Source: Bacillota bacterium
Lineage (GTDB): Bacteria; Bacillota; Clostridia; Oscillospirales; Ruminococcaceae
DNA length: 64,000 nt
Assembly: GCA_023457355.1 (NCBI GenBank)
Contig: JAEWLW010000035.1
Coordinates: 1 to 64,000, forward strand
Direction: 5' to 3'
Each line of letters opens with the position of its first letter. Position 1 is the first letter of the stretch. Positions 15,720 through 24,240 of the stretch are shown here, piece by piece. The position numbers and the translations under genes are program-made. Under the pieces are notes generated by a model. That model worked only from the letters and a program-made list of their open reading frames with translations, had not been told where the DNA came from and searched no databases.

Positions 15720-16964
15720 GTGAAAGAAATTATGACAGCGCTTCTGGCACACCCGCAGGTTGCCGCTGCGTTGGCCGCCCTTGAGGCGGACCGCGAAAAA
15801 ACGCTCAGGCAGCAGCTGGAGCTGGTTGCCGTTCCAGCGCCCTCAAACGATGAAGCGCGGCGTTCGGCGTATTTTGCCGGGCTTCTGCGTGCGGAAGGGT
15901 ATGCGGTAAAAACCGACGCGGTCAATAACGTCTTCGCAACCGTTCATGGTTCGGCCGGACAGCCGACCGTGGTGTTGGCGGCGCATCTCGATACCGTTTT
16001 CCCACCGGGCACCGACTTGACGGTGCGGCGCGACGGCCAGCGCTATATCGCCCCCGGCATTAACGATGACACACGCGGCCTTGCGGAGATTCTGAGCATC
16101 GCGCGCGCCATCAAGGCGTCCGGGCTGCGCCTGCGGGGGAACCTTATCCTTTGCGCGAATGTCGGGGAGGAGGGGCTTGGCAATCTTCGGGGGGTGCGAC
16201 AAATCTTCGCCGCACCAAACGACATCGACGCCTTTGTTTCCATCGACGGGATAAAGCCGGGGAATATCGCTTTTTGCGCCACGGGTTCGCACCGCTACCG
16301 GGTTGTGTACCAAAATTCGGGCGGCCACAGCTTCGGCGCGTTCGGCATGGCGAATCCCATCCACGCGATGGGCCGCGCCATCGGCGAAATCGCAAAGCTT
16401 AAAACGCCCGCCGAGCCCAAAACGACCTTCAGCGTCGGCGTCGTCTCGGGCGGAACTTCGGTCAATTCCATCGCTTACGAGGCGTCGATGCTCATCGACA
16501 TGCGCTCGAACAGCCAGACGGAACTGGAACGCTTTGACGCGCAGGTAATGGCGATTTTGCACCGCACGCTCGAAGAAGAAAACGCCCACTGGGATAACAA
16601 CACGCCGGTGCGGATGACCATCGAGCTTATCGGCAAACGGCCGGCCGGTGCGCAGCGCGCCGACGCGCCCATCGTCCGGGCCTTTGCGGCTGCGGCCGAG
16701 GCCGTGGGCATCGCGCCGCATCTGGGCGGTTATTCGAGCACCGACTGCAATATCCCCATCGCATTGGGCATTCCGGCCGCCGCCGTCGGGCGGGGCGGGC
16801 TTGCCGGCAAGGGGCATTCCATTGAGGAATGGTTTATCCCCGAGGATGAACACAAAGGGCCGCAGAAGGACCTGCTGGGCGTTCTGGCGCTTGTAGGGGT
16901 TGAGGGCGGACCGACGCCTGCCGGGCTGCACCCGGAAAACGCGTTATATAGTCAAACCCATTGA
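15720..16964 (+). CDS. M20-family metallohydrolase (peptidase T/DapE/ArgE-like)
   Basis: A 414-residue cytoplasmic di-zinc hydrolase. The GTG at 15720 follows AAGGAGG by 8 bases. Metal and catalytic motifs are in place: AAHLDTVFPPG (His and the following Asp), PGINDDTRG (bridging Asp), CANVGEEGLGN (catalytic Glu pair) and a dimerisation lid region GGHSFGAFG. It probably trims a peptide or N-acyl amino acid brought in by the transporter ahead of it. A 185-base spacer separates it from the last ATPase gene, with no terminator seen, so it is likely in the same sigma-54 transcript. Confidence 0.85.
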   Translation: MKEIMTALLAHPQVAAALAALEADREKTLRQQLELVAVPAPSNDEARRSAYFAGLLRAEGYAVKTDAVNNVFATVHGSAGQPTVVLAAHLDTVFPPGTDLTVRRDGQRYIAPGINDDTRGLAEILSIARAIKASGLRLRGNLILCANVGEEGLGNLRGVRQIFAAPNDIDAFVSIDGIKPGNIAFCATGSHRYRVVYQNSGGHSFGAFGMANPIHAMGRAIGEIAKLKTPAEPKTTFSVGVVSGGTSVNSIAYEASMLIDMRSNSQTELERFDAQVMAILHRTLEEENAHWDNNTPVRMTIELIGKRPAGAQRADAPIVRAFAAAAEAVGIAPHLGGYSSTDCNIPIALGIPAAAVGRGGLAGKGHSIEEWFIPEDEHKGPQKDLLGVLALVGVEGGPTPAGLHPENALYSQTH

Positions 16965-16980
16965 AAGACGAGCCGTCTTG

Positions 16981-17065
16981 GCGGCCTGTTTTGCGCCTGA
17001 CTGCGTTGGCGTCCCCGGCGGGCGCCAGCCCACCGGCCTCCTTCGCCTTGTCAGCACAAAATAAC
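16981..17065. repeat. R1-related diverged repeat core
   Basis: Shares blocks with R1 in the same order: GCGGCCTGTTTTGCGCCTGA against the R1 GCGGCTAATTTCGCGTCTGA, then GCGCCAGC, then GCCTTGTCAGCACAAAAT. The ends typical of R1 are not recognisable. It lies between the M20 and creatininase-family genes. Confidence 0.45.
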
Positions 17066-17126
17066 CCCGTCAATTCTGCAGCACTTTCTATTGGTTTAAC
17101 TATAACAGGGAAAGGAATATGTTATT

Positions 17127-17891
17127 ATGAAAGCGCTTATCCTTGATGAAATCATCATGCCGGAGCTGGCGGAGCTTCTCGGCGAGATAGAGGCGGCCGT
17201 CATCCCGGTCGGCTCGTGCGAGCAGCACGGCCCGAACACGACGTATAACACCGATACGGCGCGCGCCTACGGGTTTGCTAAAATGATCGGCGCGCGTTTT
17301 GGCAACCAGCTGCTGATCTGCCCGCCGGTGACCTATGGCATTTCAAACCACCATATGTCGTTTCCCGGTACCGTGACGCTGCGCTGCGAAACATTTATTC
17401 ATATGCTGATGGATATTGCCGTCGCGCTCACAAAGCATGGCATCCGCCGCATCGTTTACCTCAACGGCCACGGCGGAAACAGCAGCCCGCTTGACGTCAC
17501 GATAAACGCGCTCAAATACGAACACGGCATCGACGCATATTATTTCAACGTCGGCGGGGGCATCTATGCCGAGGGCATCACCCCTGAGATGGGTTGGTCG
17601 CCAAAGCGCGGGCACGCCAGCGAAAGCGAGACCTCGCAGGCGATGGCCATCTGCCCCGAGGTCGTGCGCGAAAATCGACAAAAGGGCGCGTTAGTCGAAG
17701 ACTTCATCATCCGCGGCCCCGGTGTCCCGTTCCAGTACGGCGGCTGCGCGTGGGACTGGAAGCGCGACGCCTCGGCCAACGGAGCGCTGGGCGACGCGCG
17801 GCTTGCCAATCTGGAGGACGGCGTTCGGCTGAACAATATCGCGCTCGATAAGGTGGAAAAATCTATCCGCTATATCATTGAAAAACGGTGA
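17127..17891 (+). CDS. Creatininase-family amidohydrolase
   Basis: A 254-residue protein of the creatininase/MftE-like metal hydrolase family. It has the N-terminal VIPVGSCEQHGPNTTYNTDT motif (Glu, His and Asp ligands), YGISNHHMSFPGTVTL, the NGHGGNSSPLD motif near 114-124 and a distal ESETSQ Glu. These are the metal and active-site positions of the family, so an amide or lactam hydrolase is likely. Creatinine as substrate is only one possibility. It sits between an M20 hydrolase and malic enzyme, suggesting stepwise breakdown of an imported amide-containing compound. Confidence 0.85.
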   Translation: MKALILDEIIMPELAELLGEIEAAVIPVGSCEQHGPNTTYNTDTARAYGFAKMIGARFGNQLLICPPVTYGISNHHMSFPGTVTLRCETFIHMLMDIAVALTKHGIRRIVYLNGHGGNSSPLDVTINALKYEHGIDAYYFNVGGGIYAEGITPEMGWSPKRGHASESETSQAMAICPEVVRENRQKGALVEDFIIRGPGVPFQYGGCAWDWKRDASANGALGDARLANLEDGVRLNNIALDKVEKSIRYIIEKR

Positions 17892-17920
17892 AAAGCGCGG
17901 GCAAAACAGGAGGAGAAGGC

Positions 17921-19099
17921 ATGGATTACGCGACAGAATCACTAAAACTGCATGAAAAGCTGGCGGGGAAGCTGGAAATTACGGCGCGTGCGCCTGTGAG
18001 CAACCGCGAGGAGCTCTCCCTTGCCTACACGCCCGGCGTGGCACAGCCCTGTCTGGAAATACAAAAGGATATCCGCAAGAGCTATACGCTAACCCGCCGC
18101 TGGAATACCGTGGCTGTTGTGACCGACGGCAGCGCTGTGCTCGGCCTCGGCGACATCGGGCCGGAAGCCGGCATGCCCGTCATGGAGGGCAAATGCGTGC
18201 TGTTCAAGGCGTTCGGCGGCGTCGACGCCATTCCGCTGTGTGTGCGTTCAAAAGATGTCGGCGACATTGTGCGCACCGTCGAACTGCTTGCGGGCAGCTT
18301 CGGCGGGGTCAACCTGGAGGATATCAGCGCGCCCCGCTGCTTTGAGATTGAGCGGCAGCTGAAAGAGCGCTGCGATATCCCCGTTTTCCACGATGACCAG
18401 CATGGCACGGCCGTTATTACGCTGGCCGGGCTTATCAACGCCCTAAAACTCACGGGCAGAAAATTTGATGAAATCCGCGTCGTGACACTGGGTGCGGGAG
18501 CGGCCGGCACCGCCATTATCCGCCTTTTGCTTGCGATGGGCCTGCGGGACGTCGTGATGTGCGACCGCAAGGGTGCAATTTACGAGGGCCGTCCCGGCCT
18601 CAACGCCGAAAAGGCGGAAATGGCCCGCATCTCGAATCGGCAGCAAAAACAGGGCACGCTGGCCGAGATGCTTTGCGGCGCCGACGTGTTTATCGGCGTA
18701 TCGGCGCCCGGCACCGTGACGGCGGAGATGGTTCGCACAATGGCTAAAAACCCGATTATCTTTGCCTGCGCGAACCCGACGCCTGAAATTTTCCCGGACG
18801 ACGCCAAAGCGGGCGGCGCGGCGGTTGTCGCAACCGGGCGCAGCGATTTTCCCAACCAGGTCAATAACGTGCTGGCCTTCCCCGGCATCTTCCGCGGCCG
18901 CGGCGCGCTCGACGTGCGTGCGTCCGATATCAACGACGCGATGAAGATCGCGGCGGCCACGGCCATCGCCGGTCTGGTTGGTGAGAACGAGCTGCACAGC
19001 GATTATATCCTGCCCGCGGCGTTTGACCCGCGCGTCCGGGGGGCCGTCGCCGCCGCAGTTGCCAGGGCGGCCCGCGATAGCGGCGTCGCACGGCTTTAA
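17921..19099 (+). CDS. NAD(P)-dependent malic enzyme
   Basis: A 392-residue short-form bacterial malic enzyme that oxidatively decarboxylates malate to pyruvate. The N-terminal catalytic domain has LAYTPGVAQPC, DGSAVLGLGDIGPEAGMPVMEGK and the divalent-metal site FHDDQHGTA; the nucleotide-binding domain has LGAGAAGTAI. The ATG at 17921 follows AGGAGG; the frame is open for 11 more codons upstream, overlapping the creatininase gene, but those lack a ribosome site. It may feed carbon from the operon's substrate to pyruvate. Confidence 0.93.
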   Translation: MDYATESLKLHEKLAGKLEITARAPVSNREELSLAYTPGVAQPCLEIQKDIRKSYTLTRRWNTVAVVTDGSAVLGLGDIGPEAGMPVMEGKCVLFKAFGGVDAIPLCVRSKDVGDIVRTVELLAGSFGGVNLEDISAPRCFEIERQLKERCDIPVFHDDQHGTAVITLAGLINALKLTGRKFDEIRVVTLGAGAAGTAIIRLLLAMGLRDVVMCDRKGAIYEGRPGLNAEKAEMARISNRQQKQGTLAEMLCGADVFIGVSAPGTVTAEMVRTMAKNPIIFACANPTPEIFPDDAKAGGAAVVATGRSDFPNQVNNVLAFPGIFRGRGALDVRASDINDAMKIAAATAIAGLVGENELHSDYILPAAFDPRVRGAVAAAVARAARDSGVARL

Positions 19100-19389
19100 A
19101 ACATTTTGTCACCGCCGGAAAATGAATAAATCCATTTCGTATTGCGGTAGCGCTCAACTTGCTGCGCTTGTTCGGGATTGTCGTAATAGGCATCCTGAAC
19201 AGGCGCTCTTTTTAGCGTGTGATAGCAGAGAAAAGGTGCCGGAAAGCGCCGGTTTTGGCTTCGGGGTACGGCTTTTGCTCCGGCTCAGCCGCAAAGCGTC
19301 GCGCCATTTACAGCATCCGACACAGCGAATGGCTATTATTGATATCAGGTGAAAAATCTATTCAACACGATGATACGGGGGGACGATCT
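19100..19389. other. Intergenic region, no supported gene
   Basis: A 290-base stretch between malic enzyme and the phosphodiesterase gene. A frame from an ATG near 19122 to 19352 has no ribosome site and no recognisable features. No terminator was seen after malic enzyme. Confidence 0.4.
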
Positions 19390-20193
19390 GTGAAAACCGC
19401 GTGGAAAACATTTGCCAGAAAACTTCCTGTAATACTGGTATTAATCGCCGGCGTTTTATTGGCGACGATAAGATTTAATTTTTTTGATGCACATAAAATA
19501 CCTTTCTTAACAACGGCCTATATCGCACACAGGGGGGTATATCAACAGCCGATACCGGAGAATTCTCTTTCAGCTTTCCAAAACGCGATAGACAGAGGGC
19601 TTTCCATCGAGCTGGATGTTTCAATGACCAAAGACGGCTATCCAATCATATTCCATGATGATCGGCTGGAAAGATTAACAAACGGCCATGGCTTTGTTAA
19701 AGACACCAATCTGGCCGATTTAAAGCAATTGGTGCTTGGAAGTTCAGACGAGAAGATCCCGACATTGGAGCAGGCGCTAAAGCTTGTCGATGGGCAAGTG
19801 GCCTTGTTAATTGAAATTAAAAACAGGGGCCTTCCGGGGAGGTTGGAACAACGTGTTTTACATTGCCTGAAAAACTATCGGGGCAGTATCGCCATTCAAT
19901 CCTTTAACCCCTTCGTTGTCAGATGGTTTAAACAAAAGGCATCTTATGACGTGGGGCTTATACTGGGAGAAACGCGCATAAAAAGGATGCGGTTATTTCG
20001 TGATAATCTATACACCTTTATTGCGTTTCCTAATTTTCTTGTTTACCAATATGACCTATTAACACAGGATAGGCCACTGATGATGATGCGTAAAGACGGC
20101 CTGTTAATCATCCCATATACGCTGAATGCTAAAAATACAGGTGATCTGAAGGCACAAAATTTCGACACGGCAATTATTCATTTTGAGCAATAA
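19390..20193 (+). CDS. Glycerophosphodiester phosphodiesterase, membrane-anchored
   Basis: A 267-residue protein with an N-terminal membrane helix (LPVILVLIAGVLLATI, about 11-27) and a GDPD TIM-barrel outside or at the membrane face. The catalytic signature is complete: AHRGVYQQPIPENSLSAF (His-Arg and Glu), ELDVSMTKDGYPIIFHDD (metal Glu/Asp and second His), LLIEIKNRG. It would cleave glycerophosphodiesters from lipids or teichoic acid. The GTG at 19390 follows GGGGGGA by about 7 bases; the longer frame from 19219 lacks support. The gene stands alone. Confidence 0.88.
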   Translation: MKTAWKTFARKLPVILVLIAGVLLATIRFNFFDAHKIPFLTTAYIAHRGVYQQPIPENSLSAFQNAIDRGLSIELDVSMTKDGYPIIFHDDRLERLTNGHGFVKDTNLADLKQLVLGSSDEKIPTLEQALKLVDGQVALLIEIKNRGLPGRLEQRVLHCLKNYRGSIAIQSFNPFVVRWFKQKASYDVGLILGETRIKRMRLFRDNLYTFIAFPNFLVYQYDLLTQDRPLMMMRKDGLLIIPYTLNAKNTGDLKAQNFDTAIIHFEQ

Positions 20194-20237
20194 GGATGAT
20201 TTAAATTGTGATGGTATCTCTGAGCCGCGCCTCTTTT

Positions 20238-20469
20238 CAGCCGTCGAAAAACCCCTTTTAAAAAAATTGCACAAATTAAAGTTTTTGGTCAAGCTTTTTT
20301 CAAAAAGCTTGCGTGCTTCATTCGTCAAAAAAGCGCAGGAGGGGCAGCCAAAATAGTCCGGGAGACTGTTTTGGCGCGGGGAACCCCCGCAAGGGGTTCC
20401 CCGATGGCGTGTCAAGCGGTATGAGGCTTGTGCAAGCCGCTAAAACGCCTTCACTTTTTCGACAAGCTG
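20238..20469. repeat. R2 dispersed repeat, copy A (MITE-like)
   Basis: About 232 bp, related to 43735-44050. The ends are imperfect inverted repeats: CAGCCGTCGAAAAA at left and, on the other strand, CAGCTTGTCGAAAAA at right. Inside are TTGCACAAATTAAA, an AAGCTTTTTTCAAAAAGCTT hairpin and a GGAACCCC-CGCAA-GGGGTTCC hairpin, both shared in part with copy B. No reading frame of note. Confidence 0.65.
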
Positions 20470-20472
20470 CCT

Positions 20473-20510
20473 AAAAGGGGTACAGCAAAAAATTTGCTGT
20501 ACCCCTTTTT
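20473..20510. terminator. Bidirectional terminator between convergent genes
   Basis: AAAAGGGGTACAGCAAA (20473-20489) and TTTGCTGTACCCCTTTT (20493-20509) are a perfect 17-base inverted repeat flanked by A and T runs, suited to stop transcripts from the phosphodiesterase (plus) and the SDR gene (minus). Confidence 0.85.
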
Positions 20511-20535
20511 AGAATAGCATTTAAGCATTGGCCTT

Positions 20536-21267
20536 TTAAGGCGCGGGTTCAGGCGCGGGTTTTGTATGGTCCATATGCCAGCCAAAATCGTTATGATAAA
20601 TCATCTGACGGGTCATGCCGCCATCTATACAAATATTTTCCCCGGTGATAAAGCCGGACTTTTCCGAGCAAAGGTAAAGCACCATGTTGGCAATGTCCAA
20701 AGGGTTGCCGACTCTGCCGACGGGGTGCTGCCGGGCGTCGGCGCCGTCGTAGCGGGCGCCCTTTGTCTCAATCCAACCGGGGGAGATGGAATTGACCCGC
20801 ACCCTGCCGGCAAGACTGACGGCCAGCGCATGCGTCAGTGCCGCAATGCCGCCCTTAGCGGCGGTGTAACTTTCTGAAAAAGGCTGGCTCATGCGGTCGC
20901 GGCTGGAGGATATATTGACGATGCTGGCCCCCGGATTAAAATGGTCTAAAAACAATTTGGTCAGCATATAAGGCGCCGTAACACCGACGCGCAGGGCATA
21001 ATTAAATTCGGCATAACTGCAGGTATCGATTCCCTTGAACAGCGGCATGGCATTGTTAATCAGATAATCGATATGCCCGTATTGCGCCAGCACCTTTGCA
21101 GCAAAGCGCATGAGTGCCTGTTCATCGCCCAGATCCCCCACAAAATAAGGGCTATCGCGAATGTCGATGATACAGATTTCCGCGCCATATTTTTTGAATT
21201 CTTCGCAAATACACTTGCCAATACCGCTGGCACCGCCCGTGACGACGGCCACCTTGTTTTGAAACAT
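20536..21267 (-). CDS. Short-chain dehydrogenase/reductase
   Basis: A 243-residue SDR with the cofactor motif TGGASGIG near 10-17, the NNA motif (YLINNAMP), catalytic Ser in IVNISSSRDR, the YTAAK Tyr-Lys pair and the SPGW segment. The ATG at 21267 follows AAGGAG by 7 bases; the frame continues 14 codons upstream without a ribosome site. It is the last gene of the LuxE-LuxC-DsrE-SDR run. A natural role there is reduction or oxidation of the aldehyde/alcohol made by the LuxC-like enzyme, but the substrate is unknown. Confidence 0.85.
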   Translation of the reverse strand: MFQNKVAVVTGGASGIGKCICEEFKKYGAEICIIDIRDSPYFVGDLGDEQALMRFAAKVLAQYGHIDYLINNAMPLFKGIDTCSYAEFNYALRVGVTAPYMLTKLFLDHFNPGASIVNISSSRDRMSQPFSESYTAAKGGIAALTHALAVSLAGRVRVNSISPGWIETKGARYDGADARQHPVGRVGNPLDIANMVLYLCSEKSGFITGENICIDGGMTRQMIYHNDFGWHMDHTKPAPEPAP

Positions 21268-21308
21268 AAAAAACTCCTTCGGTTTTTCGCCCGGGCCTGC
21301 TGCGGCCA

Positions 21309-21653
21309 CTAAATGGTTATCAGTTTCCCGTCATTTTGAAGGATGTCCGTCAATCCCTGCCCCCAATACAACACCTCAACGTCAAGGTCAACAAGCTTTT
21401 CGGTCACACCCAGCTGGTCGGCACAGGCCTTGCAGGCCGAAAACTTGACACCGGCATGCTGGGCCATTTTAATTTTGGTTTGGATCAGGTCATTTTCGGC
21501 AGCCAGTTTGGCAGTCGCACCCCAGATGATGACGGTTACGGCGTCCCACCACTGCTTTAGCATGCTGTTCGTCGCGTACATCATCACCATTTTGTCTGAA
21601 GTCAGAACATCCGCATTTGTCCAAAGAATGTAGAGCTGGTTTGGCTTTTCCAT
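21309..21653 (-). CDS. DsrE/DsrF-like family protein
   Basis: A 114-residue single-domain protein. It has the hydrophobic strands of the DsrE fold (LYILWTNADVLTSDKMVMMYATNS; VTVIIWGATAKLA) and a SACKACADQLGV loop with two cysteines, one at the position used by sulfur-carrier members such as TusD/DsrE. It would be cytoplasmic. Proteins of this type move sulfane sulfur or act as small accessory subunits. It sits between the LuxC-like and SDR genes on one transcript, an unexpected partner. Confidence 0.75.
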   Translation of the reverse strand: MEKPNQLYILWTNADVLTSDKMVMMYATNSMLKQWWDAVTVIIWGATAKLAAENDLIQTKIKMAQHAGVKFSACKACADQLGVTEKLVDLDVEVLYWGQGLTDILQNDGKLITI

Positions 21654-21724
21654 AAGAATCTCCTTTCAACGGTGGCGTTTTATAACGTGTGCAAATTGCA
21701 ACCTGCAACAAATTTTGCGGCCCC

Positions 21725-23011
21725 TTACGTGATGGAAAAAACCTTCGTGTAACGGCGCAAGGGGTATTCTCCGTCATGTGCCGCTCCGCAGTAGACGGTG
21801 GACATGTCATCCCCGCCGGTTATACGGACCAGACCGGTTTTTGAGAGTGTGCCGATAAGAGCGGGCCGTTCGCCTTCTCCGCAGAGCAGGGCCGCGGTTT
21901 GGAGGCGGTTTTTATGCGGGCGCAAATTCGCCAGCAGTTTTTCCCTGGGCAACCGCTTCACCCAAAGGTTCCGAAACCGGATGGCGACATCGAGGGCGCT
22001 ATCCTGATAAGCAATGATGCTGCAAGCTTTACCCCGGTAGATTTTGCTGCCGTTGTAAAGGCTTTCCAGCGCTTCATTATATAGCGCAAGGGTTGTCTGA
22101 GATAAAATGCCGATGCTGTCATGGGGCGAAGCTTTTTCTGAGACCGCGTCCAAAATCGGCAGGAAGCGCGCACAAAAATCGTATACGGCCCCGATATCCG
22201 CGGCATCCAAAAACACGCCCTGGCAGGAGCTGCATAAGAGCTGATCGGTCTCACAGATGTTCCGGGCAAGGCCATAGAGGGCGCTGTCCGTCACGCCTTT
22301 TTCGGTTACATAGGCGAAGCTGATTTTATGGCCCCATTCTATAAGTTTTATAGTTGGATCAACCATGCGCCGCAGCGCCGAGACGGCCAGGTCGCCGCCC
22401 CATACGACCACGGCATCGGCCGCCGCAATAAGTTTGGAAACCGCATCTTCATCCCTTGAAGAATAATCAAAAACATAGATATATTCCGCGAGCTTAGGTT
22501 CCAGCCGAACCAGTTCAGCTAAAATATCGACGGATAATCCGCCGTCCAGCTCAGGAAGCTTTAAAATATTAATGTTGCCCGCCAGCAACCCCTCTATGAC
22601 GCTGAATGCCGGCAGCCCGTCGGCGTTGCCCGCCGCGATATGCAACAGGACGCCAAGGGGCAGGATGCGCGCACATATTTCGGAATCATGGCCCGGCGGC
22701 GTGAATCTGTGCTCGTCCAAGCAGTTTTTTCCCAATTCGGTTTTCAGGCGTTCGAGCAGGTATTCGCGGCTGAACATCATCTTTATGTGCCGAAGATATT
22801 TCTTGCCGGCCTCGGGGCTGGCGCCCGCAGCAACCAGCGCCGCCCAATATTTTTCGGTATCCATTGTGACGGTAAAACGGGCGCATGCGTCGATTACCAC
22901 CAATGGATTTAGCCGCCCGCTCTCAAGTGTTTCCAAAAGCCGCTCAGGAAGGGTATCCAGCACGGCCGTGGATGCTTTTGTGTCCAGCAGAATGCCGTTG
23001 ACAAGGTTCAA
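21725..23011 (-). CDS. Acyl-CoA/acyl-protein reductase, LuxC-like
   Basis: A 428-residue member of the LuxC fatty acid reductase family (aldehyde dehydrogenase superfamily). LuxC takes an activated acyl group onto a Cys and reduces it to the aldehyde. Visible are LPLGVLLHIAAGNADGLPAFSVIEGLLAGN (the cofactor-binding region near 117-147) and ICETDQLLCSSCQGVFL with the candidate catalytic Cys. The start is TTG at 23011, overlapping the LuxE stop (TTGA), so both proteins are translated together. No luxA or luxB lies in the window, so light production is not indicated. Confidence 0.82.
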   Translation of the reverse strand: MNLVNGILLDTKASTAVLDTLPERLLETLESGRLNPLVVIDACARFTVTMDTEKYWAALVAAGASPEAGKKYLRHIKMMFSREYLLERLKTELGKNCLDEHRFTPPGHDSEICARILPLGVLLHIAAGNADGLPAFSVIEGLLAGNINILKLPELDGGLSVDILAELVRLEPKLAEYIYVFDYSSRDEDAVSKLIAAADAVVVWGGDLAVSALRRMVDPTIKLIEWGHKISFAYVTEKGVTDSALYGLARNICETDQLLCSSCQGVFLDAADIGAVYDFCARFLPILDAVSEKASPHDSIGILSQTTLALYNEALESLYNGSKIYRGKACSIIAYQDSALDVAIRFRNLWVKRLPREKLLANLRPHKNRLQTAALLCGEGERPALIGTLSKTGLVRITGGDDMSTVYCGAAHDGEYPLRRYTKVFSIT

Positions 23012-24141
23012 AAGAAGCCCCCCTCTGTAAAGCTTTGGGCCATTTCCGGGGTGACCGCGGCACAGGTTTTGACGTTTTTAAGCCCGACGCGCCCAAGAAT
23101 TTCAAACCATGGCGACGCAATGCCGCAACCACAGCGCGCGCCGGGATGCAGCACGGCAAGGTCGTCGGTCATCACGCTGAGCAGCGGCATCCCGCGCATA
23201 AGGGGGGTGATCAGGTTTATCAGCCCCGGCTGGCCGAACGGCAACGGCGCCAGCGTCCGGACGTCGCGTATGAGAACCCTGCTGTATTTGGGAATATGAA
23301 AATGATGGTTTGAGCAATCGCAATAGGGGATGGGGTGTTCAACAGCGCCATAAAAGTCATGGCAGTTTTCTTCCGGTATGCCCAGAATGCGCGCTGCCCG
23401 CTGATACAATTCGTTTCGATCAGCCTTTTGGAAGAAAAACTGCTTCCATCCGCCCCCTGTCATGACCATCGATTGGGGGTGGAGCTGAAACGACAGATTG
23501 CGTTCCTCCAATGCATCGAGCAGGAAAAGCAGATAAGCAGGAAAACCGTAAAAACGCACCGGTAAGCCCCTATGCGCGTACCGCTTCAGCGCGTCGATCA
23601 GTCCTGTAAGGTCCACCTTGTAGGCCTCCCCGGTATCACGCAGGGCGTAGGCCCGGTGCGCGGCCGGTGCGAGAAATGTGAGGCCAAAAGCAGTTTGGGC
23701 AGCACCCATTCGGTTGCGTTTGGCGGGCTCATAGCCTAATATGATGTAATTTGTGGGATTAAGCGATAAAAGCCCGTGGAACGAAAAGGTTTTTAAAACC
23801 ATCGGCAGGGACAGCCACGCGGTGGAAAAATCGAGCCCCACGGTACTGAGACGCCCTTTTGTGCCCGATGAGGTGGCCTTAAACAGCAACCTTTCTTGCG
23901 GTACCGAAAAGAGATTATGGGATTTTAAAAACAGGGTGGGCAACACGGGGATCTTTTCCAGGTCGGAAATGGTGCGTAGCATCGACACCGTGAAATCACG
24001 GTGCTTTAACAGCCGGCAGAATTCAGGGCAGCGCGCCGTGTGATAAGTGACACTTTCCCGCATCGCCTCCAGAAAAAGCGCATCCGTCCCCGGCAGATCA
24101 TATAGGTCATGCGTTAAAAACAATCGGGTGCGGCTTGTCAT
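23008..24141 (-). CDS. Acyl-protein synthetase, LuxE-like
   Basis: A 377-residue protein of the LuxE/PaaK-like adenylate-forming family. LuxE activates a carboxylic acid and hands it to LuxC. The motif LLFKATSSGTKGRLSTVGLD is the nucleotide loop; TGGGWKQFF and YGAVEHPIPYCDC follow, and a CGCGIASPWFEILGR stretch near the end. The ATG at 24141 follows AAGGAGG by 7 bases; a 23-codon upstream extension is unsupported. A TTGACG/TATTGT pair about 90 bases upstream, 16 apart, could be the promoter. It is first in the four-gene run. Confidence 0.82.
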   Translation of the reverse strand: MTSRTRLFLTHDLYDLPGTDALFLEAMRESVTYHTARCPEFCRLLKHRDFTVSMLRTISDLEKIPVLPTLFLKSHNLFSVPQERLLFKATSSGTKGRLSTVGLDFSTAWLSLPMVLKTFSFHGLLSLNPTNYIILGYEPAKRNRMGAAQTAFGLTFLAPAAHRAYALRDTGEAYKVDLTGLIDALKRYAHRGLPVRFYGFPAYLLFLLDALEERNLSFQLHPQSMVMTGGGWKQFFFQKADRNELYQRAARILGIPEENCHDFYGAVEHPIPYCDCSNHHFHIPKYSRVLIRDVRTLAPLPFGQPGLINLITPLMRGMPLLSVMTDDLAVLHPGARCGCGIASPWFEILGRVGLKNVKTCAAVTPEMAQSFTEGGFF

Positions 24142-24240
24142 GGCGCCTCCTTGTCGGGCAGTTCCGGTATTGAATTGCAGAACGCATGGTCTTTGCTTTA
24201 GGGGTTGCACGCAGGGACAATATAATCTGTGGGACGTTCG

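Noticed and set aside
15843..16931. A 362-codon open frame antisense to the M20 hydrolase gene
   Set aside because: Shadow frame of a GC-rich gene with all M20 motifs on the plus strand.
19122..19352. A 76-codon frame between malic enzyme and the phosphodiesterase gene
   Set aside because: No ribosome site, no domain, composition unlike a protein.
20536..24141. Bioluminescence operon
   Set aside because: LuxC- and LuxE-like genes are present but luxA, luxB and luxD are not.
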